From Nocardia sp. SYP-A9097 (GTDB lineage Bacteria; Actinomycetota; Actinomycetes; Mycobacteriales; Mycobacteriaceae), in contig NZ_WJIC01000020.1 in NCBI RefSeq assembly GCF_009649815.1, positions 1 through 64,000 on the forward strand: a stretch of DNA of 64,000 nucleotides. The letters run 5' to 3'. The notes under the pieces are model-generated. The model saw only the letters and a list, made by a program, of their open reading frames with translations, was not told where the DNA came from and did not search any database. Of this stretch, positions 43,413-51,973 are shown in pieces. Every line of letters starts with the position of its first letter. Position 1 is the first letter of the stretch. Position numbers and translations under genes: made by a program.

Positions 43413-46400
43413 TCAGCGCGCGGCGACCGGCTCCGGATTCGGGATCTCGGCGAGCTCGAGCAGAATGCGGGCGACCTGATCCAGCCGGTCCGCGCCGGTC
43501 TCCTCGGCGAGGAGGGTGGCGCAGATACCGCGCACGGTGCGGCCCTCCAGCACCGCGGTGACACCGAAACGATCCAGAGCGAGCAGGCCGCGCAGTTTGG
43601 CGGTGAGGGTGGTGGCGAGAATCGAATTGCCGCCGATGTCGAAGAAATCCGTTGCCACACCGAGCTTCTCGATACCGAGGACCGTGGCGGCGATGTATTC
43701 GACGGCGGCCTCGAGCGCGGTCTCCGGGGCGAGGTAGGCATCGCGGGCGGCGTCGTCATCGGCGGCCACCATGCGGCGGATGGCAGCGCGATCGAGTTTT
43801 CCGTTGCCGGTCAACGGGATCGCGGGGACCAGTTCCAGGATTTCGGGAATCATGTGTGCAGGCAGCAGGTCTCGCACACCGGCAAGTACGACGTCGGTGG
43901 AGATCGCGCCCTCGGCCGCGGCGACCGCGGCCAGTCGGCCCGAATCGGTCACCAGCGCAACGGCTTCGCGAATACCCGGCTGCGCCGCCAAAGCCGACTC
44001 GACCTCGCCGAGCTCGACGCGGAAGCCACGGATCTTCACCTGATGGTCGGCGCGGCCCAGGAAGTCCAGGGTGCCGTCGGGCAGGTAGCGGGCCATATCG
44101 CCGGTGCGGTACCAGCGCACACCGTCGACGGTGACGAAACGATCGGCGGTGCGCTCGGGATCGCCACGGTAACCATCGGCGACGCTCAGCCCGCCGATCC
44201 ACAGTTCACCCGGCACCCAGTCCGGGCAGTCCTCATCACGCGAATTCACCACGCGGCAGCGCACATTCGCCATCGGGGTGCCGTACGGGACATTGACCCG
44301 GTCGAGCGGGTACGCGTCGGCGATCTCGCAGACGGTGGAGTGGATGGCGGTCTCGGTGGTACCGCCCAGGCCCGCGAAACGCACACCGGGCACGAGCTCC
44401 CGGAAGCGGTGGCCCTGCTGGGATTTCACCCGATCACCGCCGGTAATGACCACCCGCACGGTGCGTAGCTGTTCGGCGGTGGCGGTATCCAACAGCATGG
44501 TGATCAAACCGGGAGCGCAATTCACCACCGTCACACCGGTTTCCGCGATCAACGCGGACCAGGCGACGGCATCGCGTTCGATACTCGCCTCGACCACGAC
44601 GACCGCGCCACCCAGTGAGAGTGGGGCGAAGATATCGAACACCGACAGGTCGAACTCCAGCGCCGACAACCCGATGGTGTGATCGTCCGAGCCCAGATCG
44701 AAGTGGGTGATGATGGCGTCGATGGTGTTCGCCGCCGCACGATGACTCACCTCGACACCCTTGGGCTCACCGGTCGAACCGGAGGTGAACAGCACATACG
44801 CCACCGAATCGGTCGGCGCGATATGCGGTGCGTCCAACCGCTCCCCCGCGAATGCGTCGGCAATCAGCAGCGAAGTCACCTGCGCGGGCAGCTCCGCGGG
44901 AGCATCGATCAGCACCACCCGCGCCCCACCGCGCTCCAGGATCCGATCACGCCGGGCTTGCGGCTGCTCGGTGCTGATCGGCAGGTACGTCGCACCGGCG
45001 GCGAGCACACCCAGCACAGCCGGAATCTGCCTGTGCCCCTTGGCAATCATGACGGCGACGGTGTCGCCGGGCCGCACACCGGCATCGGCCAGCGCGCGAC
45101 CGACCGCCAACGCCTGCCCCGCCAGCTCGCCATACGTGCTGCCGAATCCGAGGGCGAAGGCGGCAGGCCCTCCTTCGTCATCCCGGCATGCTTTTGGCCG
45201 GGATCCACGCCAGCTGTCGTCCTGCGGGTTTTGGTGGATCCCGGCCAAAAGCGCGCCGGGATGACGGGGTGCGGTCGCACCGGAATGATGGGGTGCGGTC
45301 GCACCGGGGTGGCGGGGTGGGGTCACACCGGGGTGGCAGGGGGATTCATCCGAGGCGTGCCAGCGCAAGGCGGGACGGTCGGGGTGGCGGTGGGCCAGGG
45401 CGAAGAAGGCTTCGTGCAGGGTGCGGGGGCCGCCGAGTTCGAGGTCGGTGGCGTTGACGGTCTCACGGACCGCGCGCTGGGCCGGGGGCAGGGCGATGGC
45501 GAGGTCGGCATGCCAGTCCGCGCCGTCGGCCACCAATCCGTCCAGGAGCGTGCGGAATTCGGTGAACATGGCCTCGTCGACACCCTCGGGCAGGGCATCC
45601 CGTCGCAGGTCCCAGTTCACCAGGAGGCCGCCGTTCAGCTCTACGACCTGGGCGTCCAGGTCCACCTGCGGGCCCTGGGAGATGATCCATACCGGCTCGC
45701 CGAAGACGCCAAGCACCCGGTCGGAGAAGAGTTCGCCGAGGTCCAGACCGGAGGTGAAGACCACCGACGGGGTGACCGGTGCGCCGTGCAGGCGGCCCAG
45801 ATCCCGCAGCACGTCGAGGCCCTCGTAGACCGAATGCGCCGCGCAGGTGTGCAATTCGCGCTGTAGTCGCTTGGTGCGGTCCACCATGGATTCGCGGCGG
45901 GTGGCGTCCACATCGACCAGTACCGAATTGGTGAAGTCGCCGACCACTCGGTCGATATCGTCGTGCAGGGGTTCACGGTTGAACAGCGGCACATTCAGCA
46001 GAAAGCGCTGCTGTGCGGACCAGCGGGCAATGACCTCGGAGAACACGGTGGCCAGGGTTACCGCCGGAGTCACGCCGTGGCTGTGCGCGTGCTGGTTCAA
46101 CCGCCGGCGGGCCGCCGGGTCGAACCAATGATGCAGGCGCACACTGCGACTCGGGTCGCCGCGCTCGGTCTCGGGCAGCACCGGCAGCGCGGGAATGCCG
46201 GGCAGGTCACCCAGTCGGTCGGCCCACCAGTCGCGGTCGGCCGAATTATCCGGGGCGGCTTGCTCTTTCGCGGCCAGGTAGGCACGGAAGGTGTAGCCGA
46301 GGGAATCGGTGAGATCGGTATCGGCCTCGTACAGCGTCGCCAGATCCTCCAGGATGCGGCGGTAGCTCTGCGCGTCGCCGGCGAGCATATCCACATCCAC

Positions 46401-47126
46401 GTGCAGGCGATGCCCACCACCCGACAGCAGTGACAGCGCGATATCGATGACCTGCCCGGCCTCCACATCCATGCGCTGATGACTCTTGGTCTGGCGCAAG
46501 CGCTCCAGTTCGGCGGCCTCGGAATCGGCTTTCAGGGTGAGCGATTCGAAAACCGGGCGCCGCGGTTCCGGCAGGGTCTGCTGGGTGCCGCTGTCGGTGA
46601 ACCGGGCGCGCAGCTGCTCATGCCGATGCACCAGGCGGGTGACCGCGCGGCGCAAGCGTTCGGGATCGAGGCCGTTACCGTCGAACTCGACGTACAGGTG
46701 GGCGGCGACACCGCCGAGCGCCTGATCCTGACGACGGCCCATCCAGTAGGCGTGCTGCATGGTCGCGAGGCCGAATTCGTCACCGGGCGCGGTGGATTCG
46801 CCGCGGCCGGCCTCGGGGTTCGCGTGCGTGGCGCTATCGGACGCAACGTCGGCTGTCGCGCCTGCGCCACTACTGGTCGATGCCGTGGATTCGAGAGTCG
46901 TGACGCGGCCCGCGAGCAACAGGTCGGTCCAGGCGGCGAGGGTCGGCTCCAGGGCGAGGGCGGAGCTGCGAACCTCGTAGCCCTGTTTGCGCCACTTCGC
47001 GGAGAGTTGCATGAGCTTCATGGAGTGCATGCCGAGGCTGACGAGATCGTCGTCGTCACCGATCGATTCGGGCGCGACGTCCAGCGCCGCCGCCACGAGT
47101 GCGCGAATCCCAGCCTTGTCGAGCAT
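43413..47126 (-). CDS. NRPS, ArCP-Cy-A-PCP (MbtB/NbtE-like starter and heterocyclisation)
   Basis: 1237 aa. Aryl carrier protein residues 1-75 (phosphopantetheine S35 in LVSLGMHSMKL), a normal site for a salicyl group. Heterocyclisation domain about 115-540 with the DxxxxDxxS motif at 246-254 (DMLAGDAQS). A domain about 560-1060: LFTSGSTGEPKGVE, GGTTETAIHST, YRTGD, NGKLDRAAIRR; residues aligned by eye D-L-F-N-V-T-L-I-H-K, closer to Ser/Thr than Cys in the last position. PCP about 1150-1215 (FFDIGGNSILATTL). The product would be a 2-hydroxyphenyl-oxazoline (or thiazoline). ATG 47126 was chosen; it starts MLDKAGIRALV. A palindromic element and a 24-nt tandem repeat interrupt the start of the A domain (about residues 594-650). 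Preceded by two iron boxes. No salicyl-AMP ligase or salicylate synthase is in the window. Confidence 0.94.
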   Translation of the reverse strand: MLDKAGIRALVAAALDVAPESIGDDDDLVSLGMHSMKLMQLSAKWRKQGYEVRSSALALEPTLAAWTDLLLAGRVTTLESTASTSSGAGATADVASDSATHANPEAGRGESTAPGDEFGLATMQHAYWMGRRQDQALGGVAAHLYVEFDGNGLDPERLRRAVTRLVHRHEQLRARFTDSGTQQTLPEPRRPVFESLTLKADSEAAELERLRQTKSHQRMDVEAGQVIDIALSLLSGGGHRLHVDVDMLAGDAQSYRRILEDLATLYEADTDLTDSLGYTFRAYLAAKEQAAPDNSADRDWWADRLGDLPGIPALPVLPETERGDPSRSVRLHHWFDPAARRRLNQHAHSHGVTPAVTLATVFSEVIARWSAQQRFLLNVPLFNREPLHDDIDRVVGDFTNSVLVDVDATRRESMVDRTKRLQRELHTCAAHSVYEGLDVLRDLGRLHGAPVTPSVVFTSGLDLGELFSDRVLGVFGEPVWIISQGPQVDLDAQVVELNGGLLVNWDLRRDALPEGVDEAMFTEFRTLLDGLVADGADWHADLAIALPPAQRAVRETVNATDLELGGPRTLHEAFFALAHRHPDRPALRWHASDESPCHPGVTPPRHPGATAPHHSGATAPRHPGALLAGIHQNPQDDSWRGSRPKACRDDEGGPAAFALGFGSTYGELAGQALAVGRALADAGVRPGDTVAVMIAKGHRQIPAVLGVLAAGATYLPISTEQPQARRDRILERGGARVVLIDAPAELPAQVTSLLIADAFAGERLDAPHIAPTDSVAYVLFTSGSTGEPKGVEVSHRAAANTIDAIITHFDLGSDDHTIGLSALEFDLSVFDIFAPLSLGGAVVVVEASIERDAVAWSALIAETGVTVVNCAPGLITMLLDTATAEQLRTVRVVITGGDRVKSQQGHRFRELVPGVRFAGLGGTTETAIHSTVCEIADAYPLDRVNVPYGTPMANVRCRVVNSRDEDCPDWVPGELWIGGLSVADGYRGDPERTADRFVTVDGVRWYRTGDMARYLPDGTLDFLGRADHQVKIRGFRVELGEVESALAAQPGIREAVALVTDSGRLAAVAAAEGAISTDVVLAGVRDLLPAHMIPEILELVPAIPLTGNGKLDRAAIRRMVAADDDAARDAYLAPETALEAAVEYIAATVLGIEKLGVATDFFDIGGNSILATTLTAKLRGLLALDRFGVTAVLEGRTVRGICATLLAEETGADRLDQVARILLELAEIPNPEPVAAR
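45177..45265. repeat. Palindromic (BIME-like) element 3 inside the ArCP-Cy-A-PCP gene
   Basis: Arms 45177-45208 and 45234-45265, 30 of 32 positions complementary, 25-nt loop: the best-preserved copy. Left arm begins GTCATCCCGGCATGC, right arm begins GTGGATCCCGGCC. Encoded peptide contains RHPGALLAGIH and RGSRPKACRDD, absent from related A domains at this position (between the LRW strand and the YGEL motif). Confidence 0.9.
45267..45338. repeat. 24-nt tandem repeat, three units, adjoining palindromic element 3
   Basis: Three consecutive 24-nt units encode CHPGVTPP, RHPGATAP and HHSGATAP on the minus strand; the next 15 nt (RHPGA) are the end of the palindrome arm. The units look like amplified copies of the palindrome terminus plus 9 nt (ACCGCACCC). 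In frame (multiples of 24), so the protein stays open. Confidence 0.8.
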
Positions 47127-47171
47127 CGAACTCCTCATCCTGCGAACGGTCCGCCTCCAGGAGGCACCAAA

Positions 47172-47190
47172 GGTAGGCTTGCCTAACCTC
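47172..47190. promoter_or_regulatory. IdeR/DtxR-type iron box A upstream of ArCP-Cy NRPS
   Basis: GTAGGCTTGCCTAACCTCA; the right half is nearly perfect, about 15 of 19 matches to the consensus by eye. It lies 46 nt before the start codon of the starter NRPS. Confidence 0.65.
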
Positions 47191-47230
47191 ACAGGGATGT
47201 TAGCCCATGCTTACTTGAGCCGTGAAGGGG

Positions 47231-47249
47231 TGTGGTTTGGCTAACCTAA
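47231..47249. promoter_or_regulatory. IdeR/DtxR-type iron box B upstream of ArCP-Cy NRPS
   Basis: TGTGGTTTGGCTAACCTAA, about 16 of 19 consensus matches with a perfect right half. It lies 105 nt before the start codon; together with box A it brackets the likely promoter of the 47.1-28.9 kb operon. Confidence 0.7.
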
Positions 47250-47290
47250 ATTAGTGAGTAAAACGCCCTGACAAGGAGATACACCGAATA

Positions 47291-47318
47291 GGGCCCACCG
47301 GAAAACTCCCGTGGACCC
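47291..47318 (-). terminator. Possible hairpin after the C-A-PCP-E gene
   Basis: GGGCCCAC (47291-47298) and GTGGACCC (47311-47318) pair at 7 of 8 positions around a 12-nt loop, 15 nt beyond the stop of the 51973-47333 gene. It would separate the two NRPS operons. Short stem, so tentative. Confidence 0.4.
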
Positions 47319-47332
47319 CGTCGACAAAACAG

Positions 47333-50300
47333 TCAGCCCGCCCGGACCCCCGCGAATTCAGCCAATACCGCCGCCCAGCGCTCGGCGCGCGCATCGACCG
47401 CCAGACCATCGAGCACAGCCGTATTCACATCGAACTGCGCCACCAGTGACGGACGGCCGTCCCGCGGCACCACCGCCGTGGTGATATCCACGCTGAACCG
47501 CAGCGGCAGATCCGGATGCGCCGCCACCCCGAACTCACCGGTGAACTCCGACAGCGGCGCGGGCGACCAAGAGCCGGAACCGAATTGGAGTACGTCGAAG
47601 CGGCCCAGATGGTTGATGCGCAATTGCCCGCGCGCGGAGAAAGTACGCTCCGACAAATCCGGCCGTGCGCCTTGCGACCCGTCCGCCACCGCATCGCGGT
47701 CGAACAGGCCCGCCGAGGTTGCTCCCGGAGTCCAATCCGCTGGCGAGCCCGGCACCAGTACCGTCTCCTCGACGGTGAACCAGCCGACTCGGCGGGTGTC
47801 GTCGTCATCCGGGCGGCCGTGGGATTCACGGGTGATCGCGACGCGGCCACCCGCATCGGCGATATCCGGGAAGGTGCGGGCACACGCCAGAATCAGCGCG
47901 TCCTCCAGTGGGAGGGTGGCCTGCGCGCAGGCGGCCAAGAGTTGTTCGGTGTGCTCCGGGCCGAGCTCCACCACACGTTGGGTGACCTTGCCGGCGCGGT
48001 CCTGGGCCGGATCGGTGAGCCGGCCCGCCAGCGGTGTGCCGAGGATTTCGGTGCCGGAAGTGATTGCCGCCGTATCGGGTTCGCCGAATGGTTCCTCATT
48101 CAGCGGCGGGTGGCCCTGCTCCAGGCGGCGCAGATCGTCCACCAGGATCAGCCAGGACACCACATCCACCGCGAGGTGATGGATCGACAGCAGCAGTCGC
48201 CGCTGCGGGCCGGAGAGGATGGTGACGGCGAGCATCAGGCCCGCCTCCGGATCCAGCCGGGCTACGGTATCGGTGAGATATGTTGCGGGAGAGCCTGTTC
48301 CGTCGGATTCCCGCAGCCACACCGGGTGTGGTGGCAGCTCTTCGACCCGTAGGGCATGGCCGTCCACCTCGGCGACCAGGCGTGAACGCAACGTCGGATG
48401 GGCGGTCGCGAGAGCGGAGACGCGGTCCGCGATCGCCGCCACCGAAACATCGTCCGGCAACGAAATCACCTGGGACTGCGCCAGATAGCGATAGCCGCCA
48501 TTGCCGATGATCTCGCGGGCCAGCGCGGTCAGCGGGAGCAGCGTACCGGCGGGCGTGATCTCCGCCGCCGCACGCTCCTCCCCCGCCGCGACGAGTTCGT
48601 CCAGGCGGGCCGCCAGGTCGCGAAGATCACCGGCGGCCAGTACATCCCGGGCCGCGATACGGAAACCCGCACCGCGCAAACGGGATACGAGGTCGATCAC
48701 GCCGATACTGTCGATGCCGAGATCGACCAGGCTGTCGGTGATCGCCGGGGCGGAGCCCGCCGCGCCGTGTGCGGCGATCACCCCGAGCAATGTGCGCTCG
48801 GTCTCGGTGGCGGGCGCACCACCGCCGGACCCTGCCACCGGTGCGGTGAGCAAGGTGGTGGCGGCGTGGACGTCGAGTTTGTCGTTGCGGTTCAACGGGA
48901 TTTCGCCGACCGGAACGATGCGAGTGGGGACGAGGAAGCGCGGGAGGCGCTGTGCCAAGGCCGCACGCAACTGCGGTACCGGGACCTCGCTCACCACCAA
49001 TGCGCCCAGGCGGGTGCGGCCATTGCCGGTGTAGGCCAGGACTGCCGCGTGCTCGACACCGTCGAGTTCGCGGAGCACCACGGCTGCCTCGTCGGGTTCC
49101 ACGCGGTAGCCGTTGATCTTGACCTGACTGTCGATACGGCCCTCGTAGACGACCGTGCCGTCGGTGGCGCGGCGCACGAGATCTCCTGTGCGGTAACGTC
49201 TTCCATCCGTCCCGGCCACGAAGGCCGCGGCAGTCGTCGCCGGACGGCCCAGATAGCCCAGCGCCAATTGCGGACCCGACAGGTACAACTCGCCCAGTCC
49301 GCCCGGCGGCACCGGACGCAGGCGGTGATCGAGAATCTCGGCGGTCATTCGGTCGAAGGTGCGGCCGATGGTCGGCGAATCATGTTCGTGCACATCGGCC
49401 ATGAGCGCCTCGACCGTGGTCTCGGTCGGACCGTAGAAATTGATGACACGGGTATCCGGCAGGGCGCTCAAACGCCTCCAGGTATCCGGATCGATGGCCT
49501 CACCACCCAGCGCGAGCACCGCGAGGGGGCAGTGCTCAGCGCCATCGCGCTCGGTGAAGAGCCCGAAAGCTATGAGACGCGGCAACATCGACGGCGAGGT
49601 ATCGAAAATATCGATGCCATGGCGGGTGACAGCCGCCGCGATCTGCTCGGCATCGGTGCGCGCATGCTCCCCCAGCATGACCACGGTGTGCCCGCTCAAT
49701 AGCGCGACCGTCGGCTGCCACGCGGCATCGAAACCGGTCGACCAGCCGTGCCCGATCCGCAACTGCCGCCCGATCCGCTCCGCCGCCGGGGCGAAAATGC
49801 GGCGCTCATGATTGGCCCAGTGGCTCAGCAGCGCACCATGCGGCACCACAACACCTTTCGGGCGGCCCGTGGTGCCGGAGGTGAAGATGACATAGAACGG
49901 TGTCGCCGGCAGCGCGATCGGCAACGCGATCGGCATATCCGCGGCGGCGGGGGCCTGGCCGATGAACCGCAGTTCGCCGGTACCGGTGGGGACGCCGTGC
50001 GCGAAGTCCACGCCCTGCGCGCGGACCTGCACCAGCACATCCACCAGATCCTCGGCACCTAGCACCAGGCGCGCGCCGGAAGACTCCAGGAGGTACGCCA
50101 GGCGATCCGGTGGGGTGCCCGGATCGACGTGCACGCAGACACCGCCGGCATGGGCAATGGCGAAGGGTGCGTGCAGCACTCGGCGATCGCGCGGGAGCAC
50201 CACGGCCACCGCGTCACCGGGGCGCAGGCCATGTGCGCGCAGGTGAGTGGCGAGAGTGCTTACCGCAGCACCGAATTCGGTGAACGAGTGCTCGCCTTCG

Positions 50301-51973
50301 GCATCGATTACGGCGACGGCGCTCCCCGAGCGCGCGGCGGCCGCCAACAGGACATCGGAGACCGATGCGCGACCCGCGTCGGAAGCTGCGCTGTCGGCAT
50401 CCGCGGTAGGGCCACATCGCCCCGTCATTCCGGCGTGTTTTCGGCCGAAATCCACCGAATCCTGTTGAAGTGCCCCGGATGTGGATCCCGGCCGAAAGCG
50501 TGCCGGGATGACGAGGGGCTGCTCGGCGGTTACGCCCGAGTCCGCAGCGGGCGAGGTCGTGTCGATTACAGCGCTTGGATCCATGACGCCCGGGGCCGGG
50601 TTCGCGGCGGCTGGACCGGCGTGCGCGGCGGTCAGGGCGGCGGGTTCGGCGGTCACGGCAGGTTCGGCGGTCAGGGCGGCGGGTTCGTCATTCAGGAGGA
50701 GGGGTATGGCGCTGGCCTGGGTGGCGGCTGTCAGGCGGTGGACTACGGCGAGCATGCGGCGGGCCAGGCGGTCGGGGGTGAAGCGGGAGACCAGGTCTGG
50801 GCGAATTTCCACGCGGGTGATGAGTTGGCCGTGTTCCAGGACCGGGACTACCGCGATGGGGTAGTGGCTGGGGGAATCTACGCGGCGTGGGAGGAGGCGG
50901 GCTCCGCCGCCCATGGGCATGTCGGCGGTAACCGCGCCCAGGGGGGTGTTTTCGAAGACCAGGAGGGTGTCGAAGAGTTGGTTGCCGCCGGTGTGGCGGG
51001 TGATTTCGGCTATGCCGAGGTATTCGTGGGGGCGTAGCTGCGCTACTTCGCGTTGTAGGGCGGTGCCTATTTCGGCGGGGGCACGGTTGTCCAGGCGGAC
51101 TCGGATGGGGATGGTGGTGACCAGCGCGCCCACCAGTCGTTCGGCATTGGGGAGGGAGGCGTCGCGGCCGGAGGTAGTTTGGCCGAAGACCACGTCGTCG
51201 CGGCCGGTGAGGCCGGAAAGGACTCGGGCCCACGCCATTTGGAGCAGGGTGTTGAGGGTCAGGCCATGATTGCGGGCCCAGGTGGTTACCTGCTCGGTTT
51301 CCTCGCGGGTGAAGCGGGCCTCGCCCAGGACGGGGATATCGGCGGGGGCGGGCGCCGCGAGCATGGACATGGGGGTGAGGCCGTCCAGTGCCCGCGTCCA
51401 TGCCGCGATGGAGGCGGCGGTGTCCCGGCTCGCCAGCCAGGCGGCGTGCTCACGTAGTGGCGGGGCGGGCGTCAGGGCTGCGGCCGAACCACTGTGCAGG
51501 GCAATGAGATCCGCGAACAGCAGGGGGATGGACCAGCCGTCGATAATGATGTGGTGGGCGGTGCAGACCACCTCATAGGCGTCCTCGCAGACGCGGGCGG
51601 CGGTGACCCGGAACAGCGGGCCGCGATCCAGATCCAGGCGGCGGCGGCCCTCATCCCAATAGAGTTGGCGCGCGGCCGCTTCCAGGTCGGCGGCCGAGCG
51701 CAGATCCAGTTCGCGCCAGCCGATCCGGCCGTCCGTGGTGGTGACCAGCACCGGATGCGGCAGGCCGTCGGTCACGACCGCACCACCCAGATGCGGGTAG
51801 CGGTCCAGCAGACCGTCGAAAGCCGTACGCAGCGTGGAGAGTTCGGCCAGGCCCTCGATCCGCACCGCGAAGGTGACCAGGTACGGGTCGACCGCACCGG
51901 AGGCGACACTGACCGAATACAGGCCGCGCTGCAGCGGAGACAGCGCGACGACATCGAGAATTCGCACGCTCAC
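47333..51973 (-). CDS. NRPS, C-A-PCP-E (1546 aa)
   Basis: C about residues 1-430 with intact HHIIIDGWS. A about 540-1010: IFTSGTTGRPKGVV, FYGPTETTVEAL, YRTGDLV, the terminal Lys in NRNDKLDV; residues aligned by eye D-A-Q-D-L-L-F-V-E-K, opening like Gln/Glu-type codes but not assignable. PCP about 1055-1115 (LVDLGIDSIGVIDL). Epimerisation domain about 1130-1546 (IHHLAVDVVSW; the usual Gly after Asp is Val). Expected to add a D-residue. The C-A linker holds a low-complexity Ala/Pro stretch and palindromic element 4 (about residues 487-516). GTG 51973-51971 overlaps the previous stop as GTGA. It ends the operon that starts with the formyltransferase. Confidence 0.92.
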   Translation of the reverse strand: MSVRILDVVALSPLQRGLYSVSVASGAVDPYLVTFAVRIEGLAELSTLRTAFDGLLDRYPHLGGAVVTDGLPHPVLVTTTDGRIGWRELDLRSAADLEAAARQLYWDEGRRRLDLDRGPLFRVTAARVCEDAYEVVCTAHHIIIDGWSIPLLFADLIALHSGSAAALTPAPPLREHAAWLASRDTAASIAAWTRALDGLTPMSMLAAPAPADIPVLGEARFTREETEQVTTWARNHGLTLNTLLQMAWARVLSGLTGRDDVVFGQTTSGRDASLPNAERLVGALVTTIPIRVRLDNRAPAEIGTALQREVAQLRPHEYLGIAEITRHTGGNQLFDTLLVFENTPLGAVTADMPMGGGARLLPRRVDSPSHYPIAVVPVLEHGQLITRVEIRPDLVSRFTPDRLARRMLAVVHRLTAATQASAIPLLLNDEPAALTAEPAVTAEPAALTAAHAGPAAANPAPGVMDPSAVIDTTSPAADSGVTAEQPLVIPARFRPGSTSGALQQDSVDFGRKHAGMTGRCGPTADADSAASDAGRASVSDVLLAAAARSGSAVAVIDAEGEHSFTEFGAAVSTLATHLRAHGLRPGDAVAVVLPRDRRVLHAPFAIAHAGGVCVHVDPGTPPDRLAYLLESSGARLVLGAEDLVDVLVQVRAQGVDFAHGVPTGTGELRFIGQAPAAADMPIALPIALPATPFYVIFTSGTTGRPKGVVVPHGALLSHWANHERRIFAPAAERIGRQLRIGHGWSTGFDAAWQPTVALLSGHTVVMLGEHARTDAEQIAAAVTRHGIDIFDTSPSMLPRLIAFGLFTERDGAEHCPLAVLALGGEAIDPDTWRRLSALPDTRVINFYGPTETTVEALMADVHEHDSPTIGRTFDRMTAEILDHRLRPVPPGGLGELYLSGPQLALGYLGRPATTAAAFVAGTDGRRYRTGDLVRRATDGTVVYEGRIDSQVKINGYRVEPDEAAVVLRELDGVEHAAVLAYTGNGRTRLGALVVSEVPVPQLRAALAQRLPRFLVPTRIVPVGEIPLNRNDKLDVHAATTLLTAPVAGSGGGAPATETERTLLGVIAAHGAAGSAPAITDSLVDLGIDSIGVIDLVSRLRGAGFRIAARDVLAAGDLRDLAARLDELVAAGEERAAAEITPAGTLLPLTALAREIIGNGGYRYLAQSQVISLPDDVSVAAIADRVSALATAHPTLRSRLVAEVDGHALRVEELPPHPVWLRESDGTGSPATYLTDTVARLDPEAGLMLAVTILSGPQRRLLLSIHHLAVDVVSWLILVDDLRRLEQGHPPLNEEPFGEPDTAAITSGTEILGTPLAGRLTDPAQDRAGKVTQRVVELGPEHTEQLLAACAQATLPLEDALILACARTFPDIADAGGRVAITRESHGRPDDDDTRRVGWFTVEETVLVPGSPADWTPGATSAGLFDRDAVADGSQGARPDLSERTFSARGQLRINHLGRFDVLQFGSGSWSPAPLSEFTGEFGVAAHPDLPLRFSVDITTAVVPRDGRPSLVAQFDVNTAVLDGLAVDARAERWAAVLAEFAGVRAG
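50424..50512. repeat. Palindromic (BIME-like) element 4 in an NRPS C-A linker
   Basis: Arms 50424-50455 and 50481-50512, 26 of 32 complementary, 25-nt loop, the same total length (89 nt) as element 3. Read in another frame from elements 1-3: VIPARFRPGST and VDFGRKHAGMT. It lies in a poorly conserved linker, where an insertion should be tolerated. Confidence 0.85.

Noticed and set aside
45177..50512. CRISPR-like interpretation of the repeated palindromes
   Set aside because: Copies are kilobases apart in coding DNA, vary in loop length and lack regular spacers or cas genes.
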